Assembly (NCBI RefSeq): GCF_037038585.1
Contig: NC_092522.1
Coordinates: 51,957,661-52,021,660, forward strand
Source of the DNA: Patagioenas fasciata
Taxonomy: Eukaryota > Chordata > Aves > Columbiformes > Columbidae
Length of the DNA: 64,000 nt
Direction: 5' to 3'
Numbering within the stretch: position 1 is the first letter of the stretch; the number at the start of each line of letters is the position of its first letter. The translations under genes were made by a program, and so were the position numbers. The notes beneath the pieces were generated by a model that saw only the letters and a program-made list of their open reading frames with translations, ran no database searches and was not told the DNA's origin. Below, piece by piece: positions 24,169-37,300 of the stretch.

Positions 24169-24760
24169 GATCACAAATGAAGCCATAAGAGTTTGAAAAA
24201 CTTTTTAAACAGCAGCAAAAAACAAACCCTTAAACATTATACCTTGGAAGGCAGTTTCGACTTAGGAATATGACAAAGCTCTGTATATTGCAGGCATGCT
24301 GTGATTATTTCTGCTGGAAAACACACTTCTTTTACCATTCAAGAAGAATGGTCCACATTGTAATATTAATGAGACAGGCTGAAGTATTGAATTATTGCTT
24401 TGATATTGATAGGATCAGAATGTGATTTACAGTTTTGCCTGGACTTTTTGGCATGCTTATAGTTTGAATCAATGTTCAAAGGAGAACTGTGACTTCTTAG
24501 TTTCACTTGCAGTTAGGTTTGCCACGTAAAACACTGGTTTTGGCCAGCAAGTCAGGGAAATTAAGTAATTCTTTGTTTTGAAAGGATGCTTGTCTCTGTT
24601 AGACAAGATGACAATTTCTTGAGAAAAAAATACTGTAAGCAAAAAGAACTTAGAGACCTATCCAGGGGTTCTTTCCCAGACATAATACCCATTGCTCTCC
24701 AGAAGTGCTGAACAGAGGCCACGTCCTCTGAAGCATTAAACCTTTCTTTACTCAGAGATC
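24169..24760 (+). other. RNASET2: RNASET2 3' UTR with candidate poly(A) signal
   Basis: Sequence downstream of the stop is AT-rich and non-coding. No canonical AATAAA occurs close to the stop. The nearest plausible signal is ATTAAA at 24735-24740, followed by T/G-containing sequence. The true 3' end cannot be fixed without transcript data and may lie further right (another ATTAAA is near 25753). Confidence 0.4.
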
Positions 24761-27700
24761 ACGGTGGACCAAGGATGGCAACTTTTGCATAACTTCTTAG
24801 TGAATGAAATAACTTTCACCAGATTTTGGTACTTCTGCTAAAAGGACCCCAGAAAGACTGTATTTGTAGCCTTACCTATTCTTTGATTTTGTTAGAGTAG
24901 CTTCATACAGTCTTGAAGAACAACCAATCTTAGAATTTACTTGCTAGTATAGGAAAATGCCAGGCCCTACAAATGTTACTATTTTTTTTGTTGTATTTAA
25001 ACATTTAGCATTACTACACAAATGTGACTCCACTTGTATTTAAAAATGAGATTGTCACATAATCACTTTGTTCAAAGAAACAGCTTTTTATAGGTGAAAC
25101 AGTAATACTACAGGATTTTCAGTGAAAAGTACAAATGTTAGCAACAGTGCACATAGCCACAAAGCTGGATGTTTCTAAAGGGGACCAAATTTGGATGATG
25201 TCCTCTACACAGTGCTGTGTTGATATGTCTCAAATTGACTTTCAAAAATTAAGACAATTATGGCTCAAGGAACCATCTGTTAGAATAATATTACTGTGAA
25301 AACATGAAATGTGGTGTGAGGAACAAATTTGTTATGTCTTTTGGGGTTTAGAAACCATTCACATTTACTCTAATTTTTTACTTTCCCTGATTCTCTGCTA
25401 CCTTTCATTTAAGGCTGTGTTACCTTGCTGTCAGTTTTTTAGTCCTTTCCTTAGAAACTCAGATATGTATTTATTTTCACAGCTAAGAAATTAGTGTGAT
25501 CTACACTCTGTTGTATCTGTATTTCAGTAGAGCAAGGGCTTCTCTTTCAAAATTTGTCTTCCTTCCCAAGGCAGGGAATATACTAATACTATACTAGAAT
25601 ATTAATGGTAATCAGATATAGTGTTTTTATACTAGCCATGGCATGTTCAGTTCATGTTGAACATGACCAGAGGCATGACCAGAAAAATCACAGTTCTTCA
25701 TTCCCCTATTTCTGCCATATTTTTCTAAGCAAGAAAAAGTAGGGAGACTGAATTAAAATGCATGAAAAGACTAGAACGTACTTGTCTTTTTGTGGAATCT
25801 TTTTGAGATCAGTAATATTTTTTTTTTCCTTGTAATTACAAAAATTGTCTTAGCCTAAAGAAAACATTTATCTGCAAAGGAGCAGCCCAAGGCTCATGTA
25901 CTTTTTTAAACTCTCTCTCCAGCTCTTTCAAATAGTACTTAGATGGTGCATAGGATTTGGGTGGACTACATAGCGTGAAAACAACTTAGAGTGAATGTTA
26001 ATTTGCAATTCCCATCAGACTTCTTTTTTTTTTTAAAGACTCACCTTTTCCTCAAAATTGTGCTATTTTTTTAATGGTTTGGATTTTTTTTGTTCTGTGA
26101 AGTCACTTGTTCTCCCTTCCAAAGTTCTGAGCACAGTGCCATATTTTTGCTTGTTAAGCTAATCAGCAGTGAGGGAAGTGGAAACAGAGGTTGGTAAATA
26201 CTATCAGAATGTGTCTCAGACATCTTGCTCAGTGCTTTTCAGTCACCAGTCTGGTAATGAACACAGTCCTTAATTAGAACACTGGGTTTCCCAAAATCTG
26301 CCTATAAATTTTGCCACCTTGGATGAGCAGGTGCACTGTTAAAAATCCTGTGAAACCCACAGTGCTGTACTGCCAAATGAGTGAGTGTTGGGTTTGCCTG
26401 TTTTTCTGCAGTTGTTTTGTTTCCTTGGTCCTCTTCACAATTAGAAGAAAAACTCGAAGTTGGAAGCAACAGTGGCTTTGAGACTTGCACAGACATATGC
26501 TTAATGGAAGCTCAAATCAATAGCCTGCTTGCTTGTTTGTTTGTTTCTAATTGCACTATAAGTTATATTTTCTTTTTATAATGCTGAGTGATGCTTAGGG
26601 AAACAAAGTATACTGTATGGGTTCCTTTCAGTTCAAGTGTAATGCATTAATTTAAGCAAAGCCAACAACTGCAGATACGTACTTTACAAGAAGTGCCACA
26701 GGCACTAAGAGTCTTCATGGTGTGAGGCTCAAAGGCAAAGCTGACTCTTGCCAAAGAGAGACTCAGCGGAGGCAGACAGGAGTCAGAAACAACCAACCGC
26801 TGCAGTGGAGTAGATAGTGTGGCTTCCAGGTGTTTTTCAGCCTCATTTTCAAATGCAAGAAATGTGGAGGAGCTGATAAATTTTAAAACTTTGAGAAAAC
26901 TGGTGTAATCTGAAAAGAGAAGAAGGGAGGGAGACAAGACAGCAAAGGCAGCAGCATGCTGAGCAACCTGCTGCCCAGTAGAAAATGGCTGATGAATATT
27001 AAGTCAAGGTTGACTAAAAATAATGTTACAGACTCTGAGGTCCTGCTTAAAGGGATACACCTGAGGTACTGCATTTGCCTTAACAAAACCTCACCTACAT
27101 TCTTTTGATTTTGGCTATATTATTAGACATTAAATATTTTAATTTGCTATGATTAATTGATGAGTAGTAGCAACAAAACACTATATATGACTGCCGTTGC
27201 TTGGTTTTTGACAATCTCGCCTTCCCAGCTTCTATGAATAGGCAAATGTCTTTTAAAAGCTGACTGGTTTTTATGCAGAGAAGTCTTAAGTGATACATTG
27301 AAGCGATGCTTTAAGGACTATGTCTGGATGTGGGCAACCAGGAGAGCAGATGAATGAATGATAACACTACTTCAGATCAGGATCACATCCAGCCCTTTAC
27401 GTTCTCTCCAGCAATGGCTCAGACAGTTACCAGCCTTGGCAATTGCTTTCCATCAGAATGTATGTAATTTCAAGAGCTGTATTAACACAAGTGAAATACA
27501 AGAGGTAAGCAAAGGCATATTGGGAGCCTTAAAAATCACTTCAGTTCTGAAGTGTCACTTGTTTTCTTAAGCAAAATAAAATCTATCAGCCTTGAAGATT
27601 CACACAGCCCGGGGAAGATGGGGACTATATTCTTTTCTGCATCATTAAATAAATTAAGTAAATCCCAGCAGGGGAGTTGTTTGTGCAGTCTTGGTGCTTT

Positions 27701-30700
27701 AAAACAATAGTCAGCTCCACAAAGGAACTTGGCTTGTTTATACTCTGTGTTGGTGTGCTCTCTCATGCAAACTGCATAAGCATCACTTGGCATATCGGTG
27801 AGGGCACAGGCTGGCTGTCCCCTTTCCAAGGAGAGCCCCTCTTCCCAGACCACAGGCAGGTTTTCTCTGTAATTCCCTTGCTTTCTTCCTGGTCTGCCCT
27901 AGGACTTTTTCAGCTGCACAGGAGCCCAGATTCAGCCAATTTTGAAAAAAAGCAGCTTCTACTCAGTTTCTTTAGGTAGCTACCCATGTGCATGCACATT
28001 GTGCTTAAGGCCACATCTGTCTCCCTACCAGCAGCCAGGGACAGGAGATGGGAGAGTCTGAGGGGACATTTCACCATCACTCCTGTTCATATTGGGGGCA
28101 GTGACCGGTTGCTGTTGCCCAGCTGACAGCCAAAGCCACCTCTGTGGGCTGAGATGGAGGTAGCACAGGCTTCTGTTGTGTCCCCACTCTGCACCCTCAG
28201 CGGCTGGTGAGCACTGGGCTGTGCTGCTGGCCCCAGCCACTGGCTGTCAGAAGGGAAAAAGCAGCGGCAGGATGGCAATTCCCACACGGGAGATCAGTAC
28301 ATGGCAAGTCATGTCCCACAGATGTGGGCAGCCTGGATAGCTACAGCAACAAGCAGCAGGTGCTGGCTCTTCTAGTGGAGAAGGGGGGTTTTCACAGGGA
28401 TGTGTTCATGAATCTGGGCACCTCAGTTCTAGTGTGGTTGTGCTTCCCGCAGCTGTGCTCTCCTTTGATCTGGCTCTCAGCACCATCAAACCAAGGCCAT
28501 AGAAGATCAGTGGCACTGCTAACAGTGTTATTGATGCCTGGTGATGGTACTGATGATACAGTTGGAAAATACCAGGAGTTTGCAAGTCACTTTCCCAGGA
28601 ATGGAGCAATTGATGATGAGGATGTTGTATGTATTTGTAAATTTAGTTTTGCTTCATAGGCAGCTTCCTTCACAAGGCTCACTTCACGCCTTCCCTTCCT
28701 GTGTGTAAGTATTCCCTGCTTCAAAGTTGCTGTAGATCACCAAGGATTTATATTAATAATTCACTTTAGAAGGAATTTCAATTTCTTGTGCTTTGGAGAA
28801 AAAGAGCTTTAGTATACAGGCTAAGTGAGACTCAATGTGGGAGATGGGCAAAAAGTATTTTATGTTTGTATGCTGTGGTCTTAATTGTTCCTTACCCCAA
28901 AGTACACTGGAACATCACAGATTGAGTGAGGATTAAATAAGCCTCAAGAGCAACCAAGCCCAACTGTGGTATGAATCCTATGAATAAATTCAGCATGAAA
29001 ATCACAGCGCTGACATTCAGTTTGAAGGACTGATGTTTCAGTAATCTTTTATAAAAAAGAAGCTAAAATGACTGTATTTTATAAGAAAATTCTTAAGCAG
29101 GCTGAAGAATACCATTGTGCTATTTTCTAAGTCCAGCCTCAGCAGAAAACAGGCTGTTCATTTAATATTTTTCTGTAACTCACACAACTGTTGTTTGTGT
29201 TAGAGACCCATGTTCTGCATGTAAATCAGAGAAGATGAGCCAAAACAACATTAGCAAGAGCTAAAAGCACAGCAGTTGCCCTGTAATAATTACGATCTTT
29301 ATAAACAAGTGTGATGCATCTCAGCAGGTACTTGCCTTCTGATCACTTACTTCTGCTTGGTGTTGTTGAGTAGTTAGTGTTGACTTGCCACTGTCAGCTT
29401 TGGAGACGGGCTTCTCTCTTTACAAAGCGCTCGGCTGAGGATGGAGAAGCTGTGCATACTTCCAGCAGAGGCTGGAAGAGCTGTCACCTCACCTGAGTGC
29501 TGTCAATTTAGCCCATCATCCTTAGATTATGCTCCTGAAGGCTACTTGTGTCCAGATGACTTGCCCTACCAGTTCCCAGTGCCAGCTGTTGCCGGTTCTG
29601 TTCAAAATGATATTCTGCAGGGACTGTTTCTCCTCTGAAACCTGTTTTGCAGGTATCTGCCAAATGCCCGGGGCATGCATTTGTCAAGGATTTATTTGCC
29701 AGGAGGCTGGCTGGCTGACGAGCGAAGTGGGAACCATGTTCTCGTCTCTGGTCTCTCAGGTGATTGAGGCTTATGATGCTGTTATTCAACTGAGGTAGTT
29801 GCTCCACACAGAACAGCCAGCCCTGCCTTATTTATCCTCCAGCCCCTGGATGTCTTAAGAGATTTCAGTGTCTCGGTTTCTGTGGGATTCAGTGAGCGGC
29901 TTGTCATTTCTGAAGACCGCTGCAGGGTGATCACTAACAAAATAGCTCTGGGACACAAATGACCCTCTCATTTGCAATGCCTCATGTTGTTCTCTCCTCA
30001 GTTCCCTTCATTATCTTCAGTGACTTGAGGGATGAACGGATCACACTCTTTGATCTCGCAGAGTAACCAAACCATTCATGAAGGCAGAGATATTGTAGCA
30101 GAGAAAAATCTCCTAAATCTCATGAACAAAATACACTCCAAATAAACACCATTTTCCCCCTGTGTTTCACCCCTCTGTTACTGGCTTGAGAGATTCTGAC
30201 TGCAAGGATCACTGGGGGCCTGGAAGAAGGTAGGCACAGTGATGGATAGTTTTTAATCCTCTATTTGTTATCCCTTTGGCACCTGCTTTTTGGCATATCT
30301 GACTGATTAGCAGGCTTGCAGTTACACTCACACTTGACCAAGAACAATGTATAAAAAAGTTAATTAAAAGAGATGGTGAAAATGGATATTAATTAAATGA
30401 GTTAACAGTCTGGGACCTCCATAATTACTTAAACAGAAATAAGGCGTTGGTAGCCTGGTCTGTCTGGGCAGATGGGAGAACAGGGAAATCGGAGTATTGT
30501 GTTTTCTTTCTCAGCTCTGCCACTATTCCGTGCAAGTGAAATTCAGCTTGAAATCTGATGACAATTAAGTCCCACAACTGAGCAAGACTTCCCATGCACT
30601 TGCTGTCTGCAAAGGGGCATTTCATCCTCCCTGCCCTGGACAAGTAATGAAAGTCAAAATACTTAAAAATATCATGGCTCTGGGAGACAATTAGAACATC

Positions 30701-30834
30701 TGGTCCCTACAGTGGAATTGAAACCGTGGTTTAAGCAGCTGTGCTTCTTGTGCTTACATGGTGGGAACTATGTGGTGCTGCAGAGGGATTACTAACACAA
30801 TATTTGGGCTGGATCCTCAATCTGGCTCCAGCCC
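24761..30834. other. Intergenic DNA, no gene recognised
   Basis: AT-rich sequence between RNASET2 and the LTR at 30839. Several open frames of 60-150 codons occur, the longest on + at 28207-28659 in a GC-richer patch (about 27980-28480). None shows a recognisable domain or splice-linked partner. No LTR or CR1 sequence was recognised. Confidence 0.6.
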
Positions 30835-30838
30835 GGGG

Positions 30839-31384
30839 TGACAGGTGCGGTGATTAGATATGACACATACCAGGACACGGACAGAAATTAATTCACACAA
30901 AGGCAGAAATCTTGTTCAGGAAGGAGCGCAGAGCCTGGCCAAGCAGAGAGCTGACCTAGGCCTAGGCTGCTTTCTTTATTCACCATTGACAATTTATAGG
31001 ATTTACAGGTATGGGCCTGGACTAAGATGTTTAAAAAAGGTGTTTTTCCACTAATTGTCATTAAAAACACACTAAACTCATGTGATGTTTGTCTCACTTG
31101 TTTTTCCACTCATTCACAGACCAGGCCCAAGGACATTCACACATCCCATGCACTTGGGGGCGGTTATCCGGCCTGAGATACCATTCTCACAAGTCTGGGC
31201 TATACCTTTTTACAATTATGAGAAATGTACCTCAAAGTAATCTGTCCAAGGCCCTCTATATATTATTATGTTAGTATTATGTCTTCAACCATCCAGATGG
31301 TCACGTTAGTATCGATCTTCCTTTATCATCCAGGTGGCTGGAACCACACATCTTGCTTTCCCACATTTTCATTTCCAACAGACA
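30839..31384 (-). mobile_element. Solo LTR (about 546 bp) of an endogenous retrovirus
   Basis: On the - strand it starts TGTCTGTTGGAAATG (from 31384) and ends ATCACCGCACCTGTCA (to 30839), giving TG...CA ends. A poly(A) signal AATAAA (- strand) lies at 30975-30980, with a TATATA-type box further upstream near 31256-31265. The flanks are GGGG at 30835-30838 and 31385-31388, compatible with a 4-bp target-site duplication, although such a simple tetramer is weak evidence. No internal viral sequence adjoins it. Confidence 0.75.
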
Positions 31385-34300
31385 GGGGGACGCGCCCTGC
31401 TGCTCTGGGGCAGCCCCCGTAACCCTTTTGGTATTAAATCAGGTATGGCATTCCTGACAGGAGGCCAAATAGCACTGGTTTGTGTAAATATGCACCACTG
31501 AGCCTTATGGCGCAACCACACTCTGCTAGGGACCCACAAGAGGTTTCTGCTGCTACGAATGGCCTCTGGAGGAAATGCACAAGCAGGTTTTGGAGCAGGT
31601 GTGAGAACCCATGACTTCTCCCTGCTTTAAGCAATTGCAGCCCATTTTCTTCACAGCTTCACAGGGAAAGACTTGGAGGAGGCCCTGTGCAAAACAGCCC
31701 CCAGTCTGGTGGTTTGGATGCTCAATGTTTAAAAAGAAGTCTTTGTCCTTGTTTTACCTTGCCAAGGGGAGAGTACAAGGGACCTCATCTTCTCTGGCTG
31801 GGACCACTGCTTCACTTGCTGGTGGGTCCTACAAACAGCACCATGACTTTCACCTCTGTGTTAAACACAATGGTTGTTGTCTTTTGCAAAGAAGTTCCTC
31901 CTGTCGGTATAAGTGACATGGGCTCTTAGGAAGCCATTCCAAGGGACTGGCAGGTGAAGGAATAACCTGGCCAGACAAGAGTGCATTGGGTGCTGATCTC
32001 CTCACCAGACAGGCCATCCTCAGCAGCACATCTCCAAGTGCCTGGGGAACGTCAGAATAAAGTGGTGGTAGTGAGGACCTCACAGGACTAGGTGCCAGGC
32101 AGACCACAGTTTCCCAATATTAGATTTTATGATTTGCATGCCTCAATTCTCCCAAATCTCACAAGAAGCACACAGGCTTTTTCACATCCATCTCTTAAAA
32201 TCTGATAAGCAGTGTTTCTGATCACTCACCTTCTCCAGCCGAATTCTGCTGGAAGCCACCAGTGGTCAGTGGTAGAAATTTTAATTACTGGCAGCTTGTT
32301 TTATAAGCCACAGAGGTCCAGATGTAGCCAGTTCCATAATCCTGAAATATAAATAATGCATTATTTAATACAGATTCTGAAGTCCCTTCAGGCTTGCAAA
32401 TTAGCCAGTTAATAGCTTTTTGGGTTAGATGTATTGAACACTGTAATAACCTGATGTCATTTTGAACACAGTGATTAAGTATTCAGTTTACAAGACAAAT
32501 GGAGGCTCATTACAGTCAATCAGGGAGGAATTACGTGAACCTAAATTACAGGTATTTATCACGGTTTCTCAAAAGAATATTTTACTAGCTATTTTGAAAG
32601 AAAAAGCTGCTGCTTTGTTATTCTGTGAAAGTACTACCTCCGTTATAAAAAAATTCTAAGGCAATCTTTTTCCAATCCTAATGTTTTATGGTAATCCAAC
32701 TGCACTGTGTTATCATAGGTCATTGTGAAATTAGATAGCAAGTGTGACAAGTGTATATTCTACAGACTTAGCAATCTGTTTTAAGTTTTTGCCTTTGTGG
32801 TGACTAGAATGAGAGAAAGCTTTACTTTAATAATGCGATGGCAATGGTAATGCAATAGGAACTGATTCAACAGCCAGTGAGTTTCACTACACTGGCCAAA
32901 AAAAAGAAAAAAATACAGCAAGACAAAGTAATATCTGATATGCTTAGTTTGTTGTGTTTGCTTAATGTGGAAAAGATTGGAAATTTGCCACTAATTTAGA
33001 ACTCAGTGATAAAAGTAATACAAAGTACACTTGGTTAAATGCACACAGATTCAATTTTTTATGAAAGAAATTTTTAGTTATTTCAATTCCACCCATATAT
33101 TTTATACTATAGTTTTGCACTATGGTTATCTTTTTTATGAGATTGCTTAAGCTGTAATAAGGCTGCCAAAAGTCAATTACCAATATTGGGGTTATACTAA
33201 TACATTGTAGTAGATGAACTGGAATAAAATAATACTCATTTAGTCAAGGATTTCAGAGTGATATATGAAGTAGCATTATGGCTAGATTTAGAGAAAGAAA
33301 GCCAGGCTGAGGCTACTTTTCAGAAGCTTGTTTAACATTTTTTTCCTGTGACATTCTTTACAGAACATGAGCCAAATGCTACCAGCTCCAGTTATACCAC
33401 TGGGGGCTCCTTTTGCTTTAAGATAAAGTTTTATTACCAGTTGAACGAAACACAGTCCAGCTTTGCTAATCAATAACCTTTGCATCACAAATGGATTACA
33501 GTAAAGCTCCTGTTTTAACTCCCTGTTTTCAGTAACAGCATGTTTCTCTCTAGATTATTTGGCATTATTCATATTTAGACTGAGAGGCTGTGTTTTGTAC
33601 TCACTCCTTATGCAGATATAATTTATATGAGCATTTCCTGAAATGTCACAGTCAACTTCAATTTCATTAAGAGACGCTGGTATTCCAAGACAACTGGGAT
33701 CTGTGTTCAAGCAGCAGAGCAGAAATGTTGGAAGAGAAAAGCATGTTAATTGAGTAGTTTTGCCTTTAAAAAGTAGTTACATTTCCATAGGAAGAAGGAT
33801 CCAGTTTTGTCTTCATTTTCTTTATTCCACACAGTAAACCAGATATACAGTCTCTGAGATAGTGAACATGCCTTGATGCAGCCTGACTGTGCCAGACAGT
33901 GTATTACCAAATTATTTTTCTGAGTTTTACATGTTCACTTGAATTAAGTACCATGTGGCCTGCTCTCAGAAGCATTTCAGAATAGTTTAAAGTAGAGAAA
34001 ATTATATAGTAGGTGTAATTCCTACGAGACAATAAGCAGTTCTATTATAATAGATTCTGCTAGTTGTGATTATTTTGGGGAAACATTTTAGTTTTGGGAA
34101 AACTTTTCCAGTTCGTTAGGCAAAAAGTGGCATTTGGTCAGAAGAAGAGACATCAAACCAGCTGACATGCCGTCCAGGTTGGACAAACAGCCAATTTGTT
34201 CCAAGACTCATTCAGAACATTTCTGAATCTCAGCTGCTTACACTGAGATAATCTGCTACATTTTCATTTCCATCCTGCAAAAACAACTTCTCAAGCCAAC

Positions 34301-37300
34301 CATTTTCTGCAAGTCAGGATTTTATTTCCCAGCGAGCCTTTCCTAGACTTCAGCAACCACCAGAAAGCATTCCTAGTGCAGTCAAGATACTTGCAGTTCA
34401 AAGAGTATCGCAATGCAGAGCTGTGCTTTATTCTGTAGCTGGATCAAAGCATCAGCATTTCAGACAATTCAGTTCTGAAATCCTGGGACTCCTTGTACTT
34501 CTAATTTGAACTTCTGCCCTGTTTACTATAGCCACCTTGTTCTGGTTTGCATAGAAGAGAGGAAGAAACCAACGAATGAAGTGACTTGCTGCAGTAAAAC
34601 CAGCTGTGACCAGAACCTCATTTAGTGCCACATGTACTAGGTAAAATTGAATTTGTAGCATTAGTGGCTCTGTTTTGCTGCATAGCATTGTAAGGGATTT
34701 GGCAGAAGGCTGGTTTGTGTGACAGAGAGCCAAGTTATAAATGATAATGGTTTGTTCCTACAGGTGCTGGCTTACAAATAAAATGACTGCAGGAGAAATA
34801 GAGTCTGAAAATAAAGTACTACATATCTGAGTTCAAAATGTACTGTTTCATAACATTAAGGCAAGTCAGCACGCATCTTGAAATGCTTCTTAGAAGACCT
34901 GAATTTCCCCCAGACAATATTCATTGTCCATGTGGGGATGAATTGTCACTGTCCTTGAAAACCTTGTAAACTGGAGCTGGTGGAAAGCTGTGCTGTCAGT
35001 CCTCCCAAAGAGTACATTTATCTGAAGTGCCCACCACCTAAGAACACTGGCCTCTCAGAAAACTTTCCTAAACTTCATGAGGGGCACTGCCCTGTGGGAG
35101 ACACTGCTGCGAATTTCTGTTCTGCTTGATTTGGGTTATTCAGGAGTGAAAAGCTTTCCTACTTAGCAAGCAGAATAAGCTCTTGTATTGGACTCTCCCA
35201 AAAACTGAGATCCCACCTAGAGGCTGTAAAGCCTGATGTACACATGGGCCATTTTCCCTAGAGCTTTGACAGAGGTTTGAGGTTTTCTTTGAAATAAAGT
35301 CTGCACCTTGAGAGCTGCTGTGAGGCAGGACAGTGTTTTGCAACTGGGAGGGATGGATCGGAAACTGCTGGTCTTCCTGGTGGATATTGTACTTCTAATT
35401 CTGGGTCTTTGAGTGTCAGAGGTTTGAAAAGAGGTAGCAGATTCACAGGTATTCATCCAGTCAATTAGATCCAGAGATAAAGAAGTAAACAAACTGAGGA
35501 ACTTTTTGATAGCTATTTGCTTATTCTGTGAAAGAAGCATGAGCACAATGAGTCGGCTGAGCCAGACCTGAAGTAGTTACTTGACTCCACTGATGACCTG
35601 TGGTGGAGTTTGTATATTTTGATCAGGAATGTATTTCTCTGGCTGGAACTAAGCAGAGCAGGAGCCAGAGGAGAAAAATTGCCTCTCTTAAAACTGTTTG
35701 GAGGGTGCTGTCTGAGAAGTCTAGTAATTAGATATGCATTTAAGCCAGGGCAGCTGTTTGCATGGCTGTTGTTTGTTTTGGTTTGGTTTGGTTTTTTGCT
35801 AAGTGACTCTTGGCTACTTGGTCATGTTATATTGTAAAATAACGCAGCCACAGAAATGGTTTAATTGCTTTATGTAAGAAACTTTAGTCAACCATGTCAC
35901 AGTAATCTCTCAAGGCAAATTGCAGTAAAACTTGTAAAAATGTTTTACAAACTATTTAGGATGTCATAAACAACATTTATATGGTTTTAGTGATACTGAG
36001 ATATAATTATTCAGGTAAGCCTTTGCCTCTCCAGTGATAACAGACAGCTAATTAAGACACTTTGAAAATAATACTATGTCTCATATGCCTTCTTCTCATA
36101 TGCTTCTCAGCAAGGATAATATGTTTTTTTTCTTTCAACAGGCTATTGTGAGGCTTTATTATTGCTTATAATGAGGTTGGTGATATTAGAGTGTAAACTG
36201 TACCAGTAATTACTCAAGTCAGAATATCCTGACATGAGAAAATAACATTTTCCAAACCCCAATTAACTGAGCTAAATGAAGATTCGGAGATACATACAGG
36301 ACTTATTCTTTGTGAACTATAGAAATGATAGGTGTATAATTATTTCTAGAACATTTAAGCCAGCAGTTACTTTAGCCATTTAGGCAGCGGAAGCATTTAC
36401 AGGAACACTTTCAGTTGGAGAAGTAAAAGAAAGTAAAAAGACCATGTTCCATCTATGAAGTAGGAACCTAGGGGTTTGGAAAACAGTGAATTCTGAGATA
36501 AAAGTACTTTTTAGAAACAATTTAAAAGCTGAAATGATGCAAATTTACCATTAAAGTAGCTACAGCAAATGTAATTTTTTCTACATTAGACAATACATAG
36601 TTCAGCCATCATTATGGTATTAAAATCAGAGGATAAATTAGAGGTATTTAATAACCACATATGTATCAACTTCATTGAACAAGGTGCCTAAGAACATGTA
36701 TCCAAATATTAAGCACTGCAGAATTTTTGTAGAAAACATTGCAACGTAACATTTGCATATAATTAACTACAGGACAGTTGTCAAAATAGCAATCATATCC
36801 TTTATGAAATGGGAGGACAATAGACAGAAATACCCAGCACAAAGTAGGCTCCAGACTTGTAGTGGCTGTGAATGATATTGAACTCATTTGAATTCTCATT
36901 CTTTGCCTAATTTCCATCCACATACATCCCAAACCACCATCCCCAATCACAATAAAAAGCCCCAAAACATTAAGTGGAATACTTTTTAAGGAGCTCTGGG
37001 AAAATGAGACAAAATCAATTTCTGAAAAACTGGTCGTGCCCTTCTTTAGAAGAGGAAACGGGCTGGATTTCACTCTGCTATATCTATGCAATTACAGCAG
37101 AACAGAATGTGCCCAGTAATTTTATAATTGGGTTTATGCCATCTGCAAAGTAATTCTGATCCCTCCAATATTGTCTTCTCCTATAGTTTTATGGGCTAGA
37201 AATGATATATGTAGCAGATTTTATTAATAGTTGCTAGCACAAAGTATTTGTCAATTTGGTTTTACAGAAGTGCATGAACTGCTAAAACATTTGAAGGTTG

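Noticed and set aside
28207-28659. 150-codon open frame on + in the intergenic region
   Set aside because: It lies in a GC-richer patch and has no recognised motif, no convincing splice partner and no promoter context. It is compatible with chance.
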